Source of the DNA: Meandrina meandrites
Lineage: Eukaryota > Cnidaria > Anthozoa > Scleractinia > Meandrinidae
Assembly (NCBI GenBank): GCA_963693305.1
Contig: OY855904.1
Coordinates: 12,422,496-12,486,495 of the forward strand
DNA: 64,000 nucleotides
Direction: 5' to 3'
In this document: piece by piece, positions 1 through 9,688 of the stretch
Numbering within the stretch: the first letter of the stretch is position 1
Layout: each line of letters begins with the position of its first letter
The notes under the pieces: model-generated
The model's database searches: none
Told to the model about the DNA's origin: nothing
What the model saw: the letters and a program-made list of their open reading frames with translations, nothing else
Made by a program: the position numbers and the translations under genes

Positions 1-268
1 ACATGTCACGGATGGCCAACGCGGGAAAGTCGCGTGTCGCATGTTTCTGCTTTGAGTTCTGATTAGTTGATAGGGGTATTTGCGTTTATTACGCTTGTGA
101 TTGGCCAGATCAGTCTCTGATAAACGACAACTCTAACTACCTTCGAAAGTGAATAAAAAAGCGCTGTATACAATACGAAAGATTCAAGATCAAATAATGG
201 TTCATTCTTTTCCTTTCAGTTTCGCTTGTATTGTTTTAAAAACCCGGCCGTAGACGACGAGTTCTTAC

Positions 269-3200
269 CGCTTTCAGGTGCTGCAGTTTATCAGCAAGAT
301 GCTCAATTCCAGCTTTCACGTTAACAAGAGTTTTGTTAGCTCGGTCCTGACGATCCTGTGCATCAGCGCAGCTAAAAAACAAAACAGACAAATCAGCAAC
401 ATATAATTACATGAAAAAAAAAAAACATTAACCGGAGGATTCTATCATATCAGAAGTTCATAAGATCATATGAAATACATCAAACCACGGTTAATGTAAA
501 GAAAGTTACCATTTACAAGTAACTTTTCTTACCGTTTCTCCTCTTGGGCAAGACGTTCCTGAAATTCCTCAAGCATTCTCTGTCCACTGAAAAACAGAAA
601 CACAAAAAGTTACTGTAATGTATTTCACATTTCACAGCACAGCCACTAACTAAACTGTTTCACATGTGTTCAATGTGTCTCAGAGTTGTTTATGCATAAG
701 ATGAATCCAAGCTGCTGGAATTAAATTGAAAACTTACGTACATGTAAACCCAGATAGTTTATGTGTAAAACTCCAAAATACTCACCCATAAGGGTTGAAC
801 AACCCCTTATGAGTTTCTGATTGTATATAATTTATGATGACTACGCTTTTGTGCAGCCCAGTGACAGTCAAACTTGTGAAAATAAAATAAACAAATCTAA
901 AGGACAACACACAAAAAAGATTCGGTCTATAGCATGCTGAGTATACACTTTTATAAAATTTTCGAGTAATTGCGCGCGCTGTGATTGGTCAGTTCGAGTT
1001 CATTATAGCTCCATAAAGCACGCTGCTTACGTCACGCGCGTGCTTTATGGAGTTATAATGCACGCTGCTTACGTCACAAGTTTTAGCGCGCGCAATTTCT
1101 TTAACATTTTATAAAAGAAATAAAGAACTTGTCCTCGTGCATTGTTGAGTTATATAAGCACTTGGGAATTTTTAAGAACACTCGAGAAGTGCGAGAAGCA
1201 CTCGGCTACACCTCGTGCTTCTCTATGCACTTCTCTCGTGTTCTTAAAAAATTCCCGCGTGCTTATATAACTCAACAATGCACTCAGGCGCGTTTTTTAT
1301 TTCTTTAGTAAATCATAAACTAGATTTGTTGTACCTTGACAGCTTGGCTTCCCCAGAATACTTCATCTCTTCATACTCCATTCTTAGCTTCTCCTAAAAA
1401 AGCAAATCAATGAAACAATTAATGAACGAACAAATTTGTGAAATATGAATGAAAGTTATAGTGGGAGAGACAGAAGGGTGGGAGCCTGGGGAGAATAGGG
1501 GGCAGGAGGGGTATGGGAGGCAGGAGAAGAGAGGGCGGAAAGCAGGATTCCCAAAATAGCAGGAACCGGGAGAAATTGAGAAAAATTTTGCAACATTTCA
1601 TAATATTTTGTAATAGAAATGAGACAAACAAGCGAGAACCAGGAGTAAAAGGTATGGGAAGCAGGAGGTTTAGACCCCTGGGCCTGATAAAATGTATTAT
1701 TTGTCAGTTTTACATGCATCAAAACTGTGAAAAAAAAAATTAAACAAACTCTCATCCTTGTCACTAGTACCTTTTCTTCCTTTAGCCTCACAAGCATCTT
1801 TTCATTGTTAGTCTTGAGCTGTTCCAGGTGCTTCTGTGTTTCACCTTGAGATAGGAAACGCTGCACCACTTCCTTGATGTCAGACACCCCTGTAGTGTCC
1901 TTTATTTTGTTCATGGCCTCCTCGTATGTTGTTATCTTGCGCTCTTGTTCCTCGCCAGACAGAACTGCTTTCTGTTCTACTGAAGGGCAAGAAAACACAT
2001 TTGCTTATTTGTTTGCAAGTGAGATTATTATTGCTATTTGACACAAAAAGCAATAAACATAAACATGTATATTGTTTTTTTTTCTGTTTTGTAAGCTTAT
2101 ATAGAAGAATGAGCACACTCTTTTTTTCTTATGCTGTCCTCAGTCACTAGGGCAGCATTTATAAGTTGCTGGGTTCTAAATATGTTGATACATATCTCAT
2201 GACTCACCAGTGAGATCCTCTTGTTGAAGAGAGCTTCTCTGCAGCTGTTGAACAGATCAACAGAGAACGTAACGGTCAACACAACAATTACTTTACATAC
2301 TTATACTTGGACTTATAAGATTCTTTCATCTTTAAGACTCGGGTTTGCCATTTAATTTTTAAATCTGTATGTTGAGCAGAAGGTGCAAACCATCTTGTTA
2401 TGTAAACCTCTTAATTTCAGTCACGTCCTCAGGCTGGTACCTTAATAAGAGAGTTCCCCTGACCACCAGGAATAATAAATTGTTTACTCTTACCCTTTTT
2501 TCAACTTTCTCAGCATGATCTTTCTTCTCTTCAGCTTGTTTCTTGTACTGAGCCAATTCTCTCTCTCTTTCCTTTTTCCTTTCATACACCGACTGCTCCA
2601 GTTTTGTGAGTTCTGCCTTGGCAGCTTCACGAGCAATCTGAGCATCATGGTTCATAGCGTTCAGTTCTTTGAGCTCTTCCCTTTGAGCTTGAATTGCTCG
2701 CTCAAGGTTATTGAGCTGATTAGGCCAGGTGCGGCGTTCTTCTTTCAACTGCTCCAACAGGCCCTCATAGATTGTCTTGATTTTCTTTCCCTCATTACAC
2801 TTCAGATTCATTTTATCCAGACTGTTCTCTAAAGCACGCAGTTTCTGGGAAAGGGAAAAATGTTTTGGAGTCATTTACAGTATACACTAAAAAATTCAGA
2901 GGAGCACATATTAGGTCATTTGACTTGTCACAAGTTAAAGTTTTTTAAAGGGAAGTGTAAAGCTGGAACTTCCAGAAAAGGGGGGGGGGGGGGGGGGGGA
3001 GGATGGATACTTTCTGGAACAACACAACCACATAAATTACACCACGTTTTTTTGTTGCAGCAGAAAATTATGCTTTACACTACACTTGGTAATATGACCC
3101 ATTATCTAGATCTTCATTGTACATGTAAGATAAAAGTTCTTATTCGATACCTGTGCCTCAGCTGATTCTCCAGCATCTGTGCTGGACACTTCTTCAGCAT

Positions 3201-5284
3201 CTGTGACCAGCTGATTGTACTCAGTCTGCAAAAGTTCCAGTTTCTTCTGACGAGTATTTTTCTGGTGTCTCAAAGCATTTAACCTCTTCACTGCCTCGCA
3301 AACTTGTTGGTCCAGTTTTGTGATAGCAGCCTGAATACCAGATAAATAATACAAAATAATGTAAACCATCAAAAAGTCATTCAAAGTCCAGTGTATTAAA
3401 ACTGTTTACAAACATGTCTTTAACTTTGCTTTGTGTTGTCATCAAAAATAATTTGTAGTGTGCTTTATATCACTGTATTGGGCACTTTGCAATGTTTAAC
3501 AGAACAATAATATCAGATTCTGGAGGTCAAGGCCTTGGTTTGTGTTATCTGCCTCAGCCTTCAGATACGTAAGAAAAACTTAATAAAACTAATTAACTAA
3601 GAGACATTGACTGATTCTGTTCAGGCCTCCAGGGCCAAATCTGAAAGTTAGTTAAACTATCAAAGTTAAATAATTGCCGGGATAAAGACTGAAGTCGCTA
3701 CATAACGTCAGTAGAATGACTCTAGAGATAGGTTTGCATGTGGCGTGGCAAAGAATCTCATTGTCATACCTTTCCTGACATGCCTCTCATTGCACAATGT
3801 CTTTGAGGATCTCTTTCTTTGAATGCCTCATCAATTACTTGTTCATCTCCCTGAGGGAAAAAGATTACAATAATTTAAGAAAAATGTGAAATGCATATCC
3901 ATATTGATGGGGGATCCAGGGAGTCTGGTAAAGAGATTGAGCCCCGTATGCCATGAGAAGTTGTTTGATTGTTTTTTGAGGGTCCCCTATACTTTTTACG
4001 TGAAGCATGATTGGAGTTATTTATTTTTCCGTGAAACGTGATTGACGCTTTTATTTTTTCGTGATTCGTGATTGCCAATTTCAAGATCTTTTCACGTGCA
4101 CGTGAAAGCAATTTTTAACTTAAACGTGACCCGTGAACGAAGAGTTGAATTAGACGTGATTGGTGAATCATATCTTGTTTTCGTGGCTTAATTATCATTA
4201 TATTATTTTCTTTCAGTGTTCTAGTAAATGTACGTCTTTGTTTTCAGCTCTGTGGTTGGGTTTTGAACAGATGAAACTTTGTAAGCTATCGAGACGTGAT
4301 ATGCAACACTCCAATCAAATTTCTGCGGTTTTACGCCTTCAGAGCGCTTAAGTCTAAACTGGGATTGCCTTGATTTTTGCGTGAACGTGAAAACATTTTG
4401 GTAATTATTTGTGACGCGTGAAAAGGCCAAATATTTTTACGTGATTCAGTTTTGCAAAGGGGTATAGGGGACCCTCTTTTTTCCTCCTGTACTTGCGCTG
4501 TTCTGGAAGCGTGTCCCAGATCTCCCTAGAGATCAGGTTTGCATCTTCGTTGCTTATAGTAATATTAATACTAGAATCCACTTTCATGGATCAGTCCCAG
4601 CTGATATTTTAGTAAGTGGATAGTTTAGCCATTTTTGTGGTTTTACAGATGTTATTTTGTGGGATTCATTTCTACAGCTGTGTAAGTCAATTACAAATCA
4701 CGACAATTAAGTTACCTTTATATACATCAGCATGTACAGTATGTCAACGTATGCAATTTACCATTTGCTTTGGTTAACCACAAGCCTTGTAATAAGACAA
4801 CTTGAGGATCATAGCTGACAACAAGTTTTTACTTACCGCCTTTTTCTTTGCCAAATCGGTGCGCAGACGTTTATTTTTCTCCCTTAATTTGGCGATTGTA
4901 TCCTTGTTCTTTTTCATAGTCCATTGTGAACTTTCATAGTAAGCTTTCCTGTCCCCATCTGAACAGAAAATATCAACACAAGTAAGCTTAGGGAAATGAA
5001 CGTAAGTTTGAGTAAATAAATCAGCACAGTCACAATTCTTTTAAAAACTTGTGTAGCACGATCTTAAGGAAACTACCAAGAAAAGTATTAAGTTGTCATA
5101 GCAGTTAAATTTGTTCAACTTGTAACCATCAGTACAAAATAAAGCTCAACATAAATCACCATCCACTTCAAAGTGGACACTTGAATCTTCACAAAAATGT
5201 GGTCGATCAAGGCTCACCTAAAAGGGCAAGCTTCTTTCTGAGCTCTTCGATCTCTTCTGTAATAGGAACTGCTCCCTCAGACAT
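269..5284 (-). CDS. ODAD3: ODAD3/CCDC151, outer dynein arm docking complex subunit (3' end beyond window)
   Basis: Ten exons read on the minus strand: 5284-5218, 4958-4837, 3850-3770, 3330-3151, 2844-2494, 2244-2208, 1979-1771, 1393-1335, 586-533, 371-269. Every junction is AG/GT and the 1263 coding bases stay in one frame (421 codons). The start is the first ATG ([15 protein letters not shown]). The product is almost entirely charged coiled coil. Stretches such as [48 protein letters not shown] and [11 protein letters not shown] match, from memory, vertebrate CCDC151 in the same order. Family members anchor outer dynein arms to ciliary doublet microtubules together with CCDC114/ODAD1-type proteins. 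The last visible exon ([11 protein letters not shown]) still resembles the family, and the C-terminal exons should lie left of base 1; I see no further exon in 1-268. Exon 6 is only 37 bases and its acceptor could shift by six bases. Confidence 0.9.
949..1116. repeat. Nested hairpin element in ODAD3 intron
   Basis: The outer arms, TTTTATAAAA plus a GCGCGCGC block (949-979 and 1086-1116), are inverted copies. Inside, 1001-1023 and 1036-1060 form a second hairpin around an ACGTCA core. The 18-base string GCACGCTGCTTACGTCAC occurs twice in direct orientation (1018-1035 and 1060-1077). It looks like a small foldback MITE lying in the intron between exons 8 and 9 of ODAD3. No coding capacity. Confidence 0.7.
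1137..1283. repeat. Foldback repeat adjoining the 949-1116 hairpin
   Basis: The arms start GTGCATTGTTGAGTTATATA and end with its exact complement, and the similarity runs inward for about 60 bases with a few gaps. Weaker inverted similarity (AAGAAATAAAGAAC-like) extends outside the arms to about 1116 and 1306, so the real element may be slightly longer and may abut the neighbouring hairpin. Confidence 0.7.
2941..3026 (+). repeat. Degenerate end of the TGTGGTTCCAGAAA TIR family, with poly-G tract
   Basis: A run of about 20 G (2980-2999) is followed by GGATGGATACTTTCTGGAAC and AACACAACC, a slightly mutated copy of the right terminal repeat of the complete element at 8897-9096. The preceding AAGCTGGAACTTCCAGAA also resembles that element's interior. 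Lies in the intron between ODAD3 exons 4 and 5. Confidence 0.55.
3978..4476. mobile_element. About 500 bp TIR element with GTGA-rich interior (ODAD3 intron)
   Basis: The ends are perfect 15-base inverted repeats, GAGGGTCCCCTATAC at 3978 and its complement ending at 4476. Both subterminal zones are full of ACGTGA / GTGAACGTGA variants (for example TTTCGTGATTCGTGATTG, CACGTGCACGTGAAAG, GTGACGCGTGAAAAG). No transposase-like frame is present. It is a non-autonomous DNA transposon inside the intron between ODAD3 exons 2 and 3. T-runs on both sides prevent a confident target-site call. Confidence 0.7.
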
Positions 5285-5520
5285 ATTTTCTGCTCTCTGG
5301 AAAAAACTTCAGTCCGATATAAAAACTTTACGATAAAACGAAATGCAAAGCCAACTCCAGTTTGTTTCTCTCTATTTCACCCTTTGCTCGGTTGTCAAGA
5401 CAACCGTACAAAATAACGCGCCTGTGTTAACAAGTGTAACGACTGACCACTATTGAACGCGGCGTGAAATTTTCTAAGCCAATGAAAAAGCGACATTCTA
5501 GTTCCGCGCAATTTTACAAA
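5285..5520. promoter_or_regulatory. Bidirectional ODAD3/SWI5 promoter with RFX X-box-like palindrome
   Basis: Only 236 bases separate the two divergent start codons. At 5389-5406 lies CGGTTGTCAAGACAACCG, a palindrome apart from its AA centre. Its half sites GTTGTC and GACAAC fit the RFX X-box pattern (GTHNYY..RRNAAC). RFX factors are known activators of ciliary genes, so the site suits ODAD3; it sits about 105 bases upstream of the ODAD3 ATG and 114 upstream of the SWI5 ATG. Function here is inference. Confidence 0.6.
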
Positions 5521-8244
5521 ATGGCGGCAAAGACGACAAATTCTGAAGATTATGTTTTGAACTCACTGAAAGAAAGCAATGAACCTCTAACTTTAGCTGA
5601 AATATTGGAGATGACCGCACTTTCCTCCCAGCAAATTGAGATAGCATTACAGCGTTTGGAAGGCCAACAAAAAATGTAAGCTTTCGTAAGCTTTCAAATT
5701 ACATTCTAATAAGGTTTTTTCCAGTTTCTTAATATGTTTATTATTTTTTTTCGTAGATGCAGTCACCTTATTAGTGGAACAGATAATACAGCATATGCTC
5801 TTAATACCACAGACAGCAATGGGAAATGTAAATGCGAAACACAAAATACTCCAAAGCAGCTAACAACACCAGGGACGTACAGAAAACGACCTTTGGTCTC
5901 AAGGTAAATGTTGCATTCCAGTTTACGAATACGGTATTATTGTATATATGATTTAGAAAATTACACAAATAATGTATCCACTCTCACCCATAACGGTGAG
6001 GTCTTTATCGGGCAGATGCAGGCAGATAAAAAAGACTGACAACTTTGATGCAACTTGTTTTAAGTGTAAGAGTCTAGCATTTTGAATATTTTGAAAAATA
6101 AAGAGGACCATAGGTCGTGAAATGGTCAGGGAAAAATAAAATTATTGAAGATCAGGGGAATGTCAGGGAAAATTTAATTTTGAAGAAAAGTCAGGGAAAA
6201 TTGAAATTATTTATATTATTGGAAGCTGAGGCCGGAGGTCACAACTATATATTTGAAAGTTTACTTTTATCTGGTAAGGGCGAATTGATTTTTATCGGGA
6301 AAAAGTTGGGGAAAGTCAGGTAATTTTGAAAGCTGAAGTCTGGCAACCATGACTAAGGATAAATTATGTTGTTTGAGCGAGGGGAGCAGGGGGTCTGAAT
6401 ACTTGCTTGTTGTACCTATTACTTCCAGTTCCTGCTGCCTCCCTAGTGGTTCCCAACTGTTGCTAATTTATTTTTTGTTGCATTTTATCATGTAGTGTTG
6501 TAAACGTTTCCCTATTTCTACTGGTTACTGTCATCTTGTGATTTACAATTCCTGCGTTTTCTTTCCCAACTCCTGTAGAGCTACCACCTCTAGCACCCCC
6601 TTTCTACCCCACCCTACCCCAGACAGCAAGACTTTTTGGGTGAATGGATATCCAGAGAATAACTACTGTCAAGGAAAAATTGATGTCTACATAACATATA
6701 CAAATTATACTGACTGAATCATTCCTTGATTTTTCGCAGGAGCAATTCCAAGTTAAGACAACCTTTTAAGTCACCTGTAAGTAGATTACTTTCACTCTCA
6801 TGCAAGGTTTTATAGACTACAAATTTGCTTTCATTTTTATTTGGGAGGTAGTTAGTGTTAACAATGGTTAGTGTGTAAGTCAGACTGTGTGTCAGTTAAA
6901 TGTATAAAGAAATAGAATGCAAGGGTGATTTGAGCTTCATGAAACATAAACAATATGACAAAGAAAGAGGGAGGGGTGAAGGTAGGAAGTAGGAATTCAA
7001 GAGATACAGAACAGAAAACAAAAGCCTGCCTATCTCCATTCTGTTGTACTAGCCTTGCAATTTAATTTGTTTAGAAATGTATTGACTGTATGCAACTTTT
7101 CAGCTTCAATCCAGACAACAGAGTATGGTGGTTGAAGACAAATCATCATTATTAGAAGAGATTCAAAGTCTGGAAGCAAAGTTAGAAACTCTAAACAAAG
7201 ACATTGCTGAACTCAGTAAAGAGTAAGTAGTTGATTCAAACAAAGCCAGTTTTTCTGACGTCCCTGTTTTTTTTTAAGGAGCGCAAATGCCCGATTCCCT
7301 CTATGGCGCCCGCCTGCAGGGAATCATGGTAGATGTATTCATCAAACCATGCACAAGACTTAGCAACGATGAATACAACTACCATGAATCCCTGCAGGCA
7401 CGCACCATAGAGGGAATTGGACATTACCTTAGGTTTATCAGCATTTGTTGTTGTTAGGACTTTGACCTAAATAAACGCAAACATTTGTAAGGAGCATTTG
7501 ATGCTTTGAAAATGGCAATGCCACATAATTACCCTCCCTTATATGTTGCCATTTATGAGCATCTCTCAGTTAAAGAAGGAAACATGAGTATGTAATGGAC
7601 ATTACCCGGCTCCTTCCCTCTCCTCCCTGCACTGCACACTCTGTGGTTCTCCGTCATTTTAAAAGATTCTGCTTTTAACCCAACCCGAAAAAAGGTTGCC
7701 TTGGTAAAGAAACCACTTCTGTATTGTTCCCTGTCATCTAAGCACATTTTCATTTTAAGTGAACCGAAGAAAGGTTGCAATAAAAACTTAACATGTGAGC
7801 TGGCTCACCTTAGCTTTGGGTCACATGCTTGAGTGGCAAGAACAAGTCAGCAAGTAATGCGAGCTGGCGGAAAGCTAAAAGAGTTCACATTTTGTTATTT
7901 TTACTATCATCTCCAGAAGACATTTAATATGTTTGTTGTCATGTAACACCAGGTACAGTGAAGAAGAGCTTCAGCTACACATACAGAAACTTCATGAATA
8001 TAATGAAATCAAGGATGTGGGCCAGCTTCTTATTGGCAAATTAGGTAAATTTAATTTAGTATGATTCAGAATTATGAATTAATATATTATTATATTAACT
8101 GCAACTCTTCCTGAGGAAAACCACACTGTCAATAATAATTTTTATATAATTGTTTTTATTTTGCATCCTTTACTCACAGCCGAGATAGATGGTACTACAA
8201 CAAGAGCTATGTATCAAGAATTTGGATTGGATCTCAATGACTAA
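5521..8244 (+). CDS. SWI5: SWI5 homologous recombination repair protein
   Basis: Six exons: 5521-5675, 5757-5903, 6740-6776, 7104-7222, 7953-8044, 8180-8244, giving 204 residues. The C-terminus (LHEYNEIKDVGQLLIGKL then TTTRAMYQEFGLDLND) matches animal SWI5 very closely from memory. Residues about 112-165 form the expected coiled coil, and RQPFKSP resembles the basic motif before the SWI5 domain. SWI5 pairs with SFR1 and stabilises RAD51 filaments in the nucleus. Residues about 8-66 (EDYVLNSLKESNEPLTLAEI.. to CSHLI) look like a winged helix: helix, helix, recognition helix, then beta wing. That is not a part of SWI5 I know. ATG 5521 has an ideal context (A at -3, G at +4); an in-frame ATG at 5482 would add 13 residues but has a weak context. 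Confidence 0.9.
7286..7425. repeat. 140 bp hairpin MITE in SWI5 intron 4
   Basis: Two arms of about 55 bases (starting AATGCCCGATTCCCTCTATG and ending with its near complement) surround a loop of about 30 bases; about 6 mismatches. Each arm carries GCCTGCAGGGA. Without a transposase frame it is a foldback element or solo MITE. Confidence 0.7.
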
Positions 8245-8622
8245 ATTTCAATCAGGTAAATACAGGTGAATCCCTGGTTTATAAGGTTGCATACAGATTT
8301 CCCAACTTTTCCTTCCCAATAGTTGATGTCTTATATCTGTCTGAACTTATAATTAGTTAAAAAGGTGTATTACAAAAACTAATTTAGTGTGTTCCTAATA
8401 CTATTGGATTAAGTTGAAAGTTTATAAAGTTTGGCTATTCAAAATTGTTTTTATTATTTATACAAAAGTTCTTCTGAAAAACCGTGTTACAGAGCCATGT
8501 GACTTTCAGTCACTTAATATGCCTTACCCCTTCAAAGGTTACTATTTCTACTTGCTTGGATATATGGACCCTACCAAAGTAATAACTTAGTTCATTTTCA
8601 AAGGAGGAAGTTATGAAAGCTA

Positions 8623-8628
8623 AATAAA
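8623..8628 (+). terminator. Candidate polyadenylation signal of SWI5
   Basis: AATAAA 379 bases after the SWI5 stop codon, the first clear hexamer I see downstream. Position is plausible for a 3' UTR but is not confirmed. Confidence 0.4.
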
Positions 8629-8896
8629 TCAAATTGTCACAAGGGTCACCATATAATTGATGGCAAAAAATATGATGTTATTACACAAAATGGATGCCAG
8701 GCAGGCTTTTAGCCAGTTGGGTGTTTAGATCAAGGTGTCCTATTGACAGAGAAAATTTATATGAATTGCTGTATTGAGAATTATTTTCTGCACTCATTAC
8801 TGCAGAAATACACCTTAAATTTTGTCCTCAGGCCCTCCTAGGAGGGCGGAGTCAGGCCTTATGGAACTTTGTTTTTTGGATGCCCACTTTTCAAAA

Positions 8897-9061
8897 TGTG
8901 TGGTTCCAGAAAATATCCATACTTCCCCCACAGAAGGGATTGGAAATTCCGGGGAGGAAGGGGGGTCTCAAAGACCCAAATATTTAAAGCAATGTATAAA
9001 GCTAAATTGGAATTTCCAGAGGGGGGGGGGGGGGTCATTGGGCAAATCCCTTCTGTGGGGG

Positions 9062-9093
<32 letters not shown>

Positions 9094-9096
9094 ACA
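8897..9096. mobile_element. 200 bp MITE with perfect 26 bp TIRs and G-runs
   Basis: The left end (8897-8922, TGTGTGGTTCCAGAAAATAT..) and right end (9071-9096) are exact inverted repeats over 26 bases. Subterminal CACAGAAGGGAT also recurs inverted near 9047. Two runs of 14-17 G lie at about 9021 and 9056. Partial relatives occur at 2941-3026, about 9440-9607 and 27614-27645, so this is a family. No protein is encoded. Confidence 0.8.
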
Positions 9097-9439
9097 ATTA
9101 ATCCTGGCTAAAAGCCTGGTGCAAGAAATAACAAATCAAGGTATTATGGGAAGTAAGCACTAGCAGTGACAAACTTAGACTTGTGCTAAAAACATATCGT
9201 TTGTCATCTACCATTTTAACTTGCTTGATTTCTGACTCATATTCGTGCTAAGCGCTGTAATGATTCCAGAAAGTATCCATCAACATAAAATGGAAGGTCA
9301 TTGGAAAATAATTCCAAGATAAGCACCAATGGTGGACAAAAAGCAATGGCTAGTTTGCTCTACTTTTTACCCTAAACTGACAGAAGTACATGTAATTTAA
9401 GAAAGGTTACTTTACTCAAACCATTTGCCTACTTTGAAT

Positions 9440-9607
9440 ATGAGAGCCGTGCAAGGGAGTGGGTGGGATGGGGGTTTACAAATGTAAAAAGCCAAAGTTT
9501 TAAAAGGAAAGTATGAAGCTAAACTGGAATTTCTGAAGGGGTGGGTGGATTCAAACCAAAAAACCTTCCATTTCTGGGGAGGTACGGAAATTTTTTTGGA
9601 ACAACAC
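9440..9607 (+). repeat. Diverged relative of the 8897-9096 MITE
   Basis: It keeps the interior AAAGTATGAAGCTAAACTGG (AATTTCTGAAGGGG follows) and a right end with TACGGAAATTTTTTTGGAAC then AACACA. Its G-runs have decayed into GGGTGGG. The left end is not clear. Confidence 0.55.
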
Positions 9608-9688
9608 ATTCTATTTTGAAAAAAAGTTGTTTTTTATACAAAAGGCTTTTAGCCATTTCTCACTCAACACACACAGTAACTTTCTTAA

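Larger units (their letters stand above)
8245..9688. other. Gap between convergent SWI5 and unknown gene
   Basis: No coding exon seen. It holds the SWI5 3' UTR, a complete TIR element (8897-9096), a degenerate relative (about 9440-9607) and, at 9262, another short TIR-like string (GATTCCAGAAAGTATCCATC). The unknown minus-strand gene ends at 9689 and I find no clear AATAAA for it here. Confidence 0.6.

Noticed and set aside
6117..6323. 68-residue frame in SWI5 intron 2
   Set aside because: It is made of repeated GGTCAGGGAAAA / AAGTCAGGGAAAATT units, a degenerate repeat rather than a gene.
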